From Anaerolineales bacterium UBA6055 (GTDB taxonomy: Bacteria > Chloroflexota > Anaerolineae > Aggregatilineales > Phototrophicaceae): a stretch of 64,000 nt of DNA. The notes below the pieces were generated by a model. The model saw only the letters and a list, made by a program, of their open reading frames with translations. It was not told the DNA's origin and searched no databases. Shown piece by piece: positions 35,694 to 44,900 of this stretch (positions within the stretch are counted from its first letter, which is position 1; every line of letters starts with the position of its first letter). The stretch covers positions 271,195 to 335,194 of the forward strand of contig DIYL01000059.1 of assembly GCA_002428985.1 (NCBI GenBank), written 5' to 3'. The translations under genes and the position numbers were made by a program.

Positions 35694-36107
35694 TTATTGT
35701 GATTCACTCAATATATCTTTAACAGAGGATAATTCAGGATCCACTTCTACAAGAAATTCCAAACACTCTTGCATAGTATCAAACCGACGATGACGGACTT
35801 TAGCCATCTCAATCACCATCGTACCCAGAAATTTAACGATCGGAGCACGGTTTGTATTACCATAGATCAGAAACCAGCCCATTCGTTCATGACGCAAAAA
35901 TTCAACAACTTTATTAAATGCGCTCAGCGACTTTGGCAAAGAATCCAACTTTTCTTCGCTCAATACAATATGAATCAATGGGCTATCAGACTGATCGATA
36001 AGGTTAATCACCGACTCAGATACATATTGCACATCTTCTAATGCTAAATCACCTTCGGTGACAACATAGATTACTTTATTTTCAAGTAACCAATTAATTG
36101 ACGGCAT
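35694..36107 (-). CDS. Small STAS/SpoIIAA-like protein, paralogue 2
   Basis: A 137-residue tandem paralogue of the gene at 35155, probably more than half identical and colinear without gaps of note. The pair arose by duplication and is separated by 128 bp, enough for separate promoters. A more distant relative of similar size and fold lies at 54381. Just upstream on the same strand is the SRP RNA gene. Role unknown. Confidence 0.6.
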   Translation of the reverse strand: MPSINWLLENKVIYVVTEGDLALEDVQYVSESVINLIDQSDSPLIHIVLSEEKLDSLPKSLSAFNKVVEFLRHERMGWFLIYGNTNRAPIVKFLGTMVIEMAKVRHRRFDTMQECLEFLVEVDPELSSVKDILSESQ

Positions 36108-36275
36108 ATCAATTTTACCTAATTGTTCAACCTTACATTTGACCTAATTATAAAATCAAATAAGGGATTTAGTATTAAGAACACAAAATCAATAGCATTC
36201 AATTAATTAAACAGCAACAAACCTATATTTACGTCTGGGAGATACATGTAGAAAAAGAGAGGTTATGAGGAAATC

Positions 36276-36418
36276 AAAAAGTGATTACCTTTGATGGCCA
36301 GCCAGGAAACCCTTGGCACCCGAAGGAGTACCTTAGTGCTGCTGCCGTTAAGCCCTGACACGGTTCGGAACATTTCGCCGCAAGGGGCCCAGCAAGCCGT
36401 CAAAAATAATCACTTAAT
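36276..36418 (-). ncRNA. ffs: Signal recognition particle RNA (small bacterial type)
   Basis: Read on the minus strand, the region folds as one long hairpin. The ends AAGTGATTA (36415-36407) and TAATCACTT (36287-36279) pair over 9 bp; further in, GCTGGG...CCCTTG pairs with CAAGGG...CCTGGC. The apical domain IV (36361-36336) reads GTGTCAGGGC then TTAACG then GCAGCAGCAC, matching the GUCAGG / AGCAG symmetric loop that binds Ffh. The tetraloop is UAAC (a URRC form) where GGAA is more common. The transcript should begin near 36418 and stop in TTTTT after the outer stem. SRP RNA with Ffh targets membrane and secreted proteins. Confidence 0.85.
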
Positions 36419-36426
36419 GGACAAGT

Positions 36427-36456
36427 AGTATAGTAGCTCGCCCCCTGCTACGTCAA
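36427..36456 (-). promoter_or_regulatory. Promoter of the SRP RNA gene
   Basis: On the minus strand TTGACG (36456-36451), 18-bp GC-rich spacer, TATACT (36432-36427), then about 8 bases to the predicted RNA start. Both boxes match five of six consensus bases, as expected for an abundant stable RNA. The gaps 36108-36275 and 36457-36552 show nothing else. Confidence 0.75.
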
Positions 36457-36552
36457 TACAATCCTATCAGAAATGCGTTAGAGATTGCGTAGTACGAGTC
36501 AGCGTTCAATGCTAGACTGTGATCAATATCAACCAACACAGGATATGGCATC

Positions 36553-37824
36553 ATGCGCTACATCACCGCATGTATAATGATATTTTTCACCCTATCATCA
36601 ACACTATATGCTCAAGATTGTATTGACCCTATTTTAGCTGTCGGAGATGTTGGCAAAGTCCTCGGTGATACCTCTAACAATGTCCGCGAAGAACCCTCAA
36701 CATCAGGAGCAGTTGTCGGTGGTATCGAAGCTGGAGGAACATTCACAGTAACCGAACTCGGCACATGTGATGGTGGTATTCGTTGGATACAAGTAGAAGC
36801 CACCAACGGATTTACAGGCTGGACTGCCGAAAGTCTCGGCACAGAAGCATTTGTTGCACCAGTCGTTAACCTCGACACAGACTTTGCCGCATTTGAAGCC
36901 GGTAACCTCGCCATTAACAGCGACGGCACTCTAATCGCTATTGGCGACAAACTATATGATGCTGTCACACTCGATCTAATCAATGATGATCTATCGGGTA
37001 TAGGTGATGTGCTTTTTAGCCCAACAGATCCAAATATCTTATTTCGGTTTTTCCAAGACTATGATTTCACATTAGTAGACCTCGACGATATGACAGTTAT
37101 TTGGTCTGCTGAATATACAGCCCCCAGTGGTATCGGTGGTGGCATATTCGCTGGCGAAGCTTATTTTACAACGGATGGGCGCTATATCATCTTCAGTTCA
37201 ACCGAAGCAGAAACATCATGGCAAACATTTAATCTTGATACAGAACAATTGACGTTTGTTGCACGCTCATATTTTGGTGAAGTCGTTGCCCTTCAACCAA
37301 ATAGCACAAACATGGTACGTTTCATTGCATCGATACAAGGCTATGAGACACCACCATTCAGCGTTGATGATATTGTTGCAGGAACAGCCACTGGCATTAG
37401 TGGTCAGGCGATGCGTCCAGTCGGTTTCCGCAATATGCTATACATGCCGGATGGCAGTTTGCTCACAGCAGATATAGATGGTGCCATAGAGTTATTTACT
37501 CCCGAGTTGACCTTTGATCGTGCCATCGATTTACAAGTGGGTGAAGTCCTCGATTGGACTATCAATGACGATACAGTTGCCATCGTCCAATCCATAGATG
37601 ATAGTAGCTATGAACTTACCCTATTGTCTGCCAATTCACGTAACATTCGCGGACGTGTGTCATTACAATTAGATGAGGGTGTACGTGACCGAGTTCATGT
37701 TGCATGGCATCCTGATGGCGCACTCGGTTTAAAAGTTGATATGGGATTTCGTTGGGTTGATGTTGATCCGATTATTGATGGTACAATGACCGAAATTTTT
37801 GTGCCAGCATTTGGCAATCAATAA
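36553..37824 (+). CDS. Exported SH3b-domain protein with propeller-like C-terminus
   Basis: A 423-residue protein with a signal peptide (likely cut after Y-A-Q at about 21). Residues about 30-95 form a bacterial SH3 domain (N-V-R-E-E-P-S-T-S-G, then G-G-T-F-T-V-T-E-L, W-I-Q-V-E-A and G-F-T-G-W-T), a fold that often binds cell-wall peptides. The remaining 300 residues are beta-rich with propeller-like repeats (I-N-S-D-G-T-L-I-A-I-G, M-P-D-G-S-L-L-T-A-D). Followed 29 bp later by the M20 peptidase gene, so the two may be co-transcribed. Confidence 0.75.
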   Translation: MRYITACIMIFFTLSSTLYAQDCIDPILAVGDVGKVLGDTSNNVREEPSTSGAVVGGIEAGGTFTVTELGTCDGGIRWIQVEATNGFTGWTAESLGTEAFVAPVVNLDTDFAAFEAGNLAINSDGTLIAIGDKLYDAVTLDLINDDLSGIGDVLFSPTDPNILFRFFQDYDFTLVDLDDMTVIWSAEYTAPSGIGGGIFAGEAYFTTDGRYIIFSSTEAETSWQTFNLDTEQLTFVARSYFGEVVALQPNSTNMVRFIASIQGYETPPFSVDDIVAGTATGISGQAMRPVGFRNMLYMPDGSLLTADIDGAIELFTPELTFDRAIDLQVGEVLDWTINDDTVAIVQSIDDSSYELTLLSANSRNIRGRVSLQLDEGVRDRVHVAWHPDGALGLKVDMGFRWVDVDPIIDGTMTEIFVPAFGNQ

Positions 37825-37853
37825 TCTTTTACTGTTACATTGAAAGGAACAAC

Positions 37854-39182
37854 ATGACCGAACCGACGACAATTTATAACCGTCCCGGCGAACTCTTACG
37901 AAATCTCATTCGCTTCGACACCACCAACCCACCGGGTAACGAAGTCGCCTGTGTGAACTATATCGCAGAGTTATGTCAGAGCCTCGGTATCGAAACACAA
38001 ATTTATGCCAAAGACCCAAATCGCCCCAACCTTGTTGCGCGGATTAAAGGGAATGGCAGTGCATCACCATTTTTGCTATATGGCCATGTCGATGTTGTCA
38101 GCACAGCCAACCAAGATTGGTCACATCCGCCATTTGGTGGAGAGCTCATTGACGGCATGATTTGGGGACGCGGTGCACTTGATATGAAGGGCGGTGTCGC
38201 CATGATGACAGCGGCCTTCCTCAAAGCCAAAGCCGAAAATGTAGACCTCCCCGGCGATGTCATCCTCTGCATCCTTAGTGATGAAGAAGCAGGTGGTGAC
38301 TATGGTGCAAAATTCATGGTCGAAGAACATGCCGATGTATTCGACGGTGTGAAATATGCCATCGGTGAGTTTGGCGGATTCCCGATGTATATCGGTGGCA
38401 AAAAATTCTTTGCCCTCCAAACAGCCGAAAAAGGTATCTGCTGGACAAAAGTAACCTTCCGCGGCCCTGCAGGACACGGGTCAATGCCACGCCGTAGTCC
38501 TGAAAATGCCACCTATAAACTCGCTAAAGCCTTAGAAGCCCTCAATACACATCGCCTACCTGTTCACATCACACCTGCCGCCGAACATATGATTAATGGC
38601 ATCGCCGATGGGTTAGAGGGTGATATGGGCAACGCACTCCGTCAAATGCTTGTGCCGGAACACACCGATGCAGTCATAGACGAATTAGGAGCACTTGGAC
38701 GACGCTTTGACGCAATTCTGCATAACACAGCCAGCCCTAATATTGTACAAGGTGGCGATAAAATTAATGTCATCCCCGGACAAATGGAGCTACAAATTGA
38801 TATGCGCATTGTCCCCGGTTTCGATCCAGAAGCCGCCATGCAAGAAATTCGTGATTTAGTTGGTGAGTGGGGCGAGGTCGAATTGGTCCGTCACAGTGCA
38901 GGCACAGGTTATCTTGATATGGGAATGTACGACACCATGTCAGAAATATTGCTCCATGGTCAAGAAAACGCCTATGTATTCCCACTCTTAATTTCCGGCG
39001 GAACAGATGGACGACACTTCACACAGTTGAATATCCAAACCTACGGCTTCTTACCGATGGACTTGCCCGAAGATTTTGATTTCTTATTAACCGTCCACGC
39101 AGCTAATGAACGGATACCAGCCGAAGCGATGGACTTCGGTACTGATAAGATTTATCAGGTCTTACACCACTTCCACGATTAA
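37854..39182 (+). CDS. M20-family metallopeptidase (ArgE/DapE/ACY1/CPG2 type)
   Basis: A 442-residue cytoplasmic dizinc hydrolase. H78 and D80 (Y-G-H-V-D), bridging D110 (G-A-L-D-M-K-G-G), catalytic E144 and ligand E145 (S-D-E-E-A-G-G) are present, and the dimerisation domain (about 200-320) starts with G-P-A-G-H-G-S. These enzymes remove acyl groups or C-terminal residues from small peptides and amino-acid derivatives; the exact substrate is not shown. AAAGGAAC precedes the ATG. A strong bidirectional terminator follows. Confidence 0.9.
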   Translation: MTEPTTIYNRPGELLRNLIRFDTTNPPGNEVACVNYIAELCQSLGIETQIYAKDPNRPNLVARIKGNGSASPFLLYGHVDVVSTANQDWSHPPFGGELIDGMIWGRGALDMKGGVAMMTAAFLKAKAENVDLPGDVILCILSDEEAGGDYGAKFMVEEHADVFDGVKYAIGEFGGFPMYIGGKKFFALQTAEKGICWTKVTFRGPAGHGSMPRRSPENATYKLAKALEALNTHRLPVHITPAAEHMINGIADGLEGDMGNALRQMLVPEHTDAVIDELGALGRRFDAILHNTASPNIVQGGDKINVIPGQMELQIDMRIVPGFDPEAAMQEIRDLVGEWGEVELVRHSAGTGYLDMGMYDTMSEILLHGQENAYVFPLLISGGTDGRHFTQLNIQTYGFLPMDLPEDFDFLLTVHAANERIPAEAMDFGTDKIYQVLHHFHD

Positions 39183-39193
39183 TCATACCCAAT

Positions 39194-39229
39194 AAAAAAC
39201 GCCCCGTAGTCAATTACGAGGCGTTTCAA
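39194..39229. terminator. Bidirectional intrinsic terminator
   Basis: AAAACGCCCCGTA and TACGAGGCGTTT form a long stem (one mismatch) around GTCAAT; A-rich DNA precedes and T-rich DNA follows it. It serves the convergent M20 gene and the acidic 900-residue protein gene. Confidence 0.8.
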
Positions 39230-39249
39230 ATTCTCTCTTGTTATGAGTC

Positions 39250-41952
39250 TTACAGCAGATTCAACGCCCGACGATACACATCCAACGCATCTTGTAAGTC
39301 GCCCTTACGCATCATTGCATCACCAAGCACACGATAAACTGCCGGATTTTTCTTGTGTTTGTCGCTCTTAGTCAATTTTTGAAGATCATTCACGACGACA
39401 TCCAAGCCATCATTAGCGCGAACAACCGATTCATAATCTGCCAAACCACCATCTAAATCATCGGATTCGACTTTGCTCTTCGCCGATTGAATCGCAGCAG
39501 CAACATCAGCAGCTGGTGGCGGAACAGCAATTGATGGTGGTGCTTGCACAGGTTGAATCGCAACAGATTGTTGTGGCTCAGGTTCTGGTTCGGCTATGAT
39601 GAAATCAGCAGGTTCTTCAACTGTGTCTGTCAACCAGTCAGGAACATCATCCACATCTTGCACACCAGCATCAGCCAGCCAATCTGGAATATCATCTGTT
39701 TCTTCACTATCAGCCTCAGTGAGCCAATCTGGGATTTCAATATCATCATCAATTGAATCACTAAGCCAATCCGGCATATCAATCTGTTCAGCTTCATCAG
39801 TAGCCGCCATTGCCGCAAAGTCTGGCATTTCATCAATTGCTTCACCCGCGACACCTGTAAGCCATTCCGGTGCAGCCTCTGCTTGTCCTTCTGGTAAATC
39901 CTCTTCAATCGGGAAGGTCGCAGGTTCAAGTGAGACAGACCCCGGTGGGCTGGTCATCTGAATGGTTTCAAAGTCGTCAGCAACTTCCTCTTCGTCCACA
40001 CCACCATCAACACCAAGCGAACTTAACCGTTCGGTATACCATTCTTCAGCAGTGTCTTCACGATCTTCCATCAGGAACGCTTGTGTCCATGTATCATTGG
40101 GGTCAACTTCGATTTGCTTGTCCCCAACCGATAAAATTGCAGTTTCACCCGGTGCCACATCTAATTCATCAGCGATAATATCAGCAATAACATCACCAGT
40201 ATCATCGCCAGCACCTTCACCCAACCAATCCGGTAACGGTACAGTATCATCGGCACTTTGCGCTTCAACAGGTGCTTCTTCTTCCAACCCTGCCAACACA
40301 TCTGCCATTAGATCGTCGCCGGTTTCTTCTTCATCACCTTCGGCAACCCCACCAGCATTTAATTCTTGCAACCAGTCCGGCATATCAATAGCAACGGCTT
40401 CATCAACAGGCTCCTCAGTCTCATCATCAACAGGCACATCATCCAGATGAGCATATTCTGTATTTGCCTTATTGAACATATCTTCAAAGAAGCCTTGAAT
40501 ATCTTCCGGTGCAACATCCTGACCACTATTCAGCGCATTAATGACTGCTTCCGGAGCACCATCGTCTTCTTGTAACCGGAGCTCTTCGTCTTCATCATAA
40601 TCATCATCGTCATCACCAAAGACATCCATCGAACCACCACTCGGATTAGCTGCACCAGCCAGTGCATCCAACCACGCTTCGGGGTTTTCGATTTGGTTTG
40701 GATCTTCTGCATCCCATGCAGGTTCAAGTTCTTCCGATGGTTGCGTATCTTCAAGAATATCTTCTAGCGCGAGATCATCCGCACTATCGCCATCTGTAAA
40801 GTTAAGGAAATCAGGAATTGGTGTCGTCGCATCGGTGCTCAATTCGTCTTCAGGTGCACCTTCTAATCGCGCTAACGATTCAAGGAAATTTTCAGGATTT
40901 GTTTGTTCGACATCTTCTAACGAAACACTGAAATCGACTTCATCGCCCTCGTCTTCGTCATCCGTTAAAGCAAAGGCTTCTAATCCTTCAAGTCCTGATG
41001 ACATATCGCCAAGGTCAATCGCAGGCGCTTCTTCTTCAACATCACCAGCCAGGCTCGCTAACCAATCCATTGGGTCGCTACCATCGTCTTCTTGGGCTAA
41101 GCTAGACAAACCACCAAGGTCATCACCAAGACCCGATAAATCTGGCAAATCAAGTTCTTGGCTATCTTCATCAGTCTTAGCAAGGTCTTCTAGCCATGAC
41201 ATTGGATTGTCAGCAGCAGGTGCAACTTCCGTTTCACCTTCAAACGATGGCAAATCAAATAATTGCTCGTCTTCTTCTTCAACAATATCAGCAATTGGGT
41301 CGACTTCTGGTTCAGGGATAAGTTGTGGTTCTTGTTGAGAAGCCATACGTGCTTGTTTTTCGGCTTCTTCTTTTGCCAGTTGCGCTTCCCAGCGTTCTTC
41401 TGTCCATCCGTCAGGGATGTACTTCTGATTGAGGATTTCGTCATCAACCGTGCTCGGATCAACTTCTGCGACATCCATACTCGCACCAGTAGTGAAACCA
41501 GACGCATCAGCCCCTTGTCGCTTCGCAAGTGACTCCATCCATTCCATGAGTTCTTCCGGCGACATCGAATCAACATCCGGCATCCCATCATCACTCATTG
41601 CAGGTTCACTCGCTACAGCTGGCTCTGGTTCAGGCTCAGGCTCTGGAGTCGGCGGCGCAACAGGTTCAGGTGTTGGTGCTTGCTGTTGAGCAGCCAAGCG
41701 CGCCTGTTTTTCGGCCTCTTCTTTTTCCAGTTGCGCTTGCCAGCGTTCCTCAGTCCACCCATCAGGGATGTACTGCTGGTTGAGGATTTCGTCATCAACC
41801 GTGCTCGGATCAATTTCTGCCACTTCCATACTGGCATCGGTGGTAAAGCCAGATGCGTCAGCCCCTTGTCGCTTCGCAAGTGACTCCATCCAAGCCATCA
41901 TCTCCTCAGGAGACATTGAATCAAAATCGGGAGTATTTGGGTCGGAAGACAT
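39250..41952 (-). CDS. Very acidic repeat protein with C-terminal TPR (900 aa)
   Basis: A soluble protein extremely rich in Asp and Glu. The N-terminal 210 residues hold two near copies of a 117-residue unit: M-S-P-E-E-x-M-x-W-M-E-S-L-A-K-R-Q-G-A at about 13 and 130, then D-G-W-T-E-E-R-W-x-A-Q-L. The middle (about 230-800) is low-complexity with some ten motifs of the type M/P-D/E/A-W-L-x-x-L-A or P-D-W-L. The last 85 residues form TPR-like helices (Y-R-V-L-G-D-A-M-M-R-K-G-D-L-Q-D-A-L-D-V-Y-R-R-A-L). It starts 15 bp after the 1896-residue gene and shares its motif language, so the two probably form one complex. No enzyme motif. Ribosome site GAGAGGTTAGG. Confidence 0.8.
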   Translation of the reverse strand: MSSDPNTPDFDSMSPEEMMAWMESLAKRQGADASGFTTDASMEVAEIDPSTVDDEILNQQYIPDGWTEERWQAQLEKEEAEKQARLAAQQQAPTPEPVAPPTPEPEPEPEPAVASEPAMSDDGMPDVDSMSPEELMEWMESLAKRQGADASGFTTGASMDVAEVDPSTVDDEILNQKYIPDGWTEERWEAQLAKEEAEKQARMASQQEPQLIPEPEVDPIADIVEEEDEQLFDLPSFEGETEVAPAADNPMSWLEDLAKTDEDSQELDLPDLSGLGDDLGGLSSLAQEDDGSDPMDWLASLAGDVEEEAPAIDLGDMSSGLEGLEAFALTDDEDEGDEVDFSVSLEDVEQTNPENFLESLARLEGAPEDELSTDATTPIPDFLNFTDGDSADDLALEDILEDTQPSEELEPAWDAEDPNQIENPEAWLDALAGAANPSGGSMDVFGDDDDDYDEDEELRLQEDDGAPEAVINALNSGQDVAPEDIQGFFEDMFNKANTEYAHLDDVPVDDETEEPVDEAVAIDMPDWLQELNAGGVAEGDEEETGDDLMADVLAGLEEEAPVEAQSADDTVPLPDWLGEGAGDDTGDVIADIIADELDVAPGETAILSVGDKQIEVDPNDTWTQAFLMEDREDTAEEWYTERLSSLGVDGGVDEEEVADDFETIQMTSPPGSVSLEPATFPIEEDLPEGQAEAAPEWLTGVAGEAIDEMPDFAAMAATDEAEQIDMPDWLSDSIDDDIEIPDWLTEADSEETDDIPDWLADAGVQDVDDVPDWLTDTVEEPADFIIAEPEPEPQQSVAIQPVQAPPSIAVPPPAADVAAAIQSAKSKVESDDLDGGLADYESVVRANDGLDVVVNDLQKLTKSDKHKKNPAVYRVLGDAMMRKGDLQDALDVYRRALNLL
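41335..41930 (-). repeat. Two copies of a 351-bp coding repeat
   Basis: The segment with the phrase for V-D-D-E-I-L-N-Q occurs around 41431 and again around 41782, exactly 351 bp (117 codons) apart, with long stretches of identical bases. It codes the duplicated N-terminal unit of the 900-residue protein. Confidence 0.8.
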
Positions 41953-41966
41953 CTGCCTAACCTCTC

Positions 41967-44900
41967 TTATCGCACTGAATCATCATCATCTACATCAAGC
42001 CAATCCGGAAACTCATCATCAGAGCTTGCCGTTTTGTCAACATCGTTCTGTACCGCTGTTGCTGTGCCACCACCAAGTAACTTTTTCAACCAAGACGGAC
42101 GTTTACTAAAATTAAAGCGTTGTGGTACAGCTGGTGGTGGTGCAGGTTTTGGAACAACAGGTGCCATTGCGCCCGTTTCTTCCTCAACAATATCCGTTAA
42201 CCAGTCAAACCCTTTAGTACGCTTCGTCGTCTCTGGTTCATCAAGCAACACCTCATCGAGTGGGTCAGTCTCTTGAACTTCAAAATTATTGTCTAACCCC
42301 GGCACCATGGCATTTAACCAATCTGGTGCACTATCCGCAGGTGTATGTTCGAGCTCTTCTTCAAAATCACTTGGCGAATCCAACTCGGCAATTGGCTCTT
42401 CTTCATATGTTACATCAAGTTCATCTTTCGTTTCATAATCATTTATATCAGATAGTCCCGCAAGCGCGCCACTGTTTTCTGACATTTCTTCACTAAAGGC
42501 ATCTTGAACCCCATCACCTTCACCCATATCGGCTAACCAATCGGGTTCATCATCGGTTTGTACTTCGTCAAGCAAGTCGCTACTTTCCTGTCCCCAATCG
42601 AAGTCATCTTCAACTGCTTCAGCGAAAGCGTCTTGAACTCCGTCACCCTCATCCATACCCGCTAACCAGTCTGGTTCATCATCACTTTGGGCATCTTCAA
42701 GGTCATCATCTGTTAGTGACAACCCAACGAGGGTGTCATCATTCTCATAATCATATTCTTCATCAGCAGGCAAATTAGACATCCAATCAGGTTCGTCGGA
42801 CGCCTCAATAGGTTCATCAGCATCTTCTTCAAACCCACCAATGTCAGCTAACCAATTATCGGCTTCACTGCCTTCGTCATCAGCTTCTGCCATTGCCATT
42901 GCCGATTCATCTGATTCAAATCCACCAATATCAGCCAACCAATCATCGGCATCGGTATTCTCAGCAACAGGTTCAGCATCAGGGTAAGCTTGGTCATCAT
43001 CACCAGTCAGCCAATCTGTAATACCCTGAGGTTCTTCCTCAACATCATCTAATATCAGTTGATCATCATCGTCCGCATCAGTCATCCAATCCAATGCAGA
43101 TTCTGCTGTTGTCGGATCAACATCTTCGAGATAATCGACATCTGCCGTTGCTCCAACAGCTGTCTCTTCACTCAAATCATCCTCAGCCAACCAATCCAGT
43201 TCTTGGGCAACCGGATCATCAGCTTCTTCTTCAAACCCACCCATATCAGCTAACCAATCGGCGTCCTCTGCTTCGGCGACAGGCTCATCAGTTTCCTCTT
43301 CAAATCCGCCCATATCCGATAGCCAATCAGCGTCCTCTGCTTCGGCGACAGGCTCATCGGCTTCTTCTTCAGCCATCCAATCCAATTCATCTGTAACTGA
43401 TACAGGTTCAGCATCAGCTTCATCTTCAAAACTACCCATATCAGCTAACCAATCGGCGCCATCACCTTCTGAGACAGTCTCTTCGGTTTCTTCTTCAGCC
43501 ATCCAATCCAATTCATCTGTAATTGACTTTGGCTCAGCATCGCTTTCTTCTGCATCATCATCAAATCCAGATAACCAATCAGCTGATTCCGCAGCTTGAG
43601 CAACAGGCTCGTCAGCTTCTTCTTCAAAACCACCCATATCCGATAGCCAATCAGCACTGTCATCTTCACTCACCGCTTCCGCACTATCGTCAGCCACCAT
43701 GAGGTCATCTTCACCATCATCAAAGTCACCAAGATCAGATAACCAATCTTCAGTTCCTTCGACGCTATCATCCTCATCCTCACCGTCGTCATCTCGACTC
43801 ACATCAGATAACCAATCTGGTTGTTCTAAAACTGAATCTTCTTCTGCATCATCATCAAAATCGATATCCCCGAAGAGTTCATCGACATCCTCTTCAACAT
43901 CTGAATCTTCAGCAACCGGCGCACCCATTTCGGATAACCAGTCCGGCTGATCAATTACAGCATCATCCGCGTCTTCATCTGTAGAAAATTCCTCATCCGC
44001 AGATAGCCAATCAACATCTTCAGAAGCATCCGCTTCGGTTAACTCCTCAACTTCATCAGATGTATCAATTGCAGATAACCAATCCGGTTCATCAACTGCC
44101 GTCAGACTGTCAGTGTCGAAGTTAAAATCGTTGGCAGGTTCAGCTTCGTCATCAAAGTTAAAGAGATCATCACCACTATCATCGCCATCGAAGTTGCTAC
44201 TATCAGCAACATCATCAGTTAACCAATCAATCTCATTCGATTGCTCAGCATCTTCAAATTCGCCGGTATTTTCAATTTCAGATAACCAATCTGCCTCAGG
44301 TTCATCATCAACAGCTGGCTGTGGTTCCGTACCAACACTTTCATCAAGCTCAAAATTGTCTAACCAGTGACTTCCCGTATCTTCTTCAACAGGCTCTTCT
44401 TCAAATAGATCAAGCTCACCATCGGCATCGCCGTCACCTAATGCAGCGAGGACATCCGTCATGCCTGTCCCGCCCTCATCAGCTTCAGCCACTTCAACAT
44501 CCTCATCAGAAAGCCATGCCATCGGGTCGACTTCCTCTTCGGCATCATCGACTTCTACCGGATCATCACTAAGCCACGCCATCGGGTCAAGCTCTTCTTC
44601 TTCTTCGGCATCATCAATGCTAAAGTCAATCTCACCAGCAGATTCGGCAAGTTCTTCGCCTTGCAACCATTCCAACCCAGAATCATCTAACTCCAGATCT
44701 TCTTCATCCGACATCTGTGCAAACATATCCTCTAGATTAACTTCTTCTTCATCACTGGCATCATCGCCTGATAATTCAGAAAATTCAGAGTCATTATCGT
44801 CATCATCACCGAGCCACGCCATCGGATCAAGTTCTTCATCCGAATCATCTTTTTGCCAATCATTATTGAAATCGTCGTTCATAATATCCTGCCCATCGTC

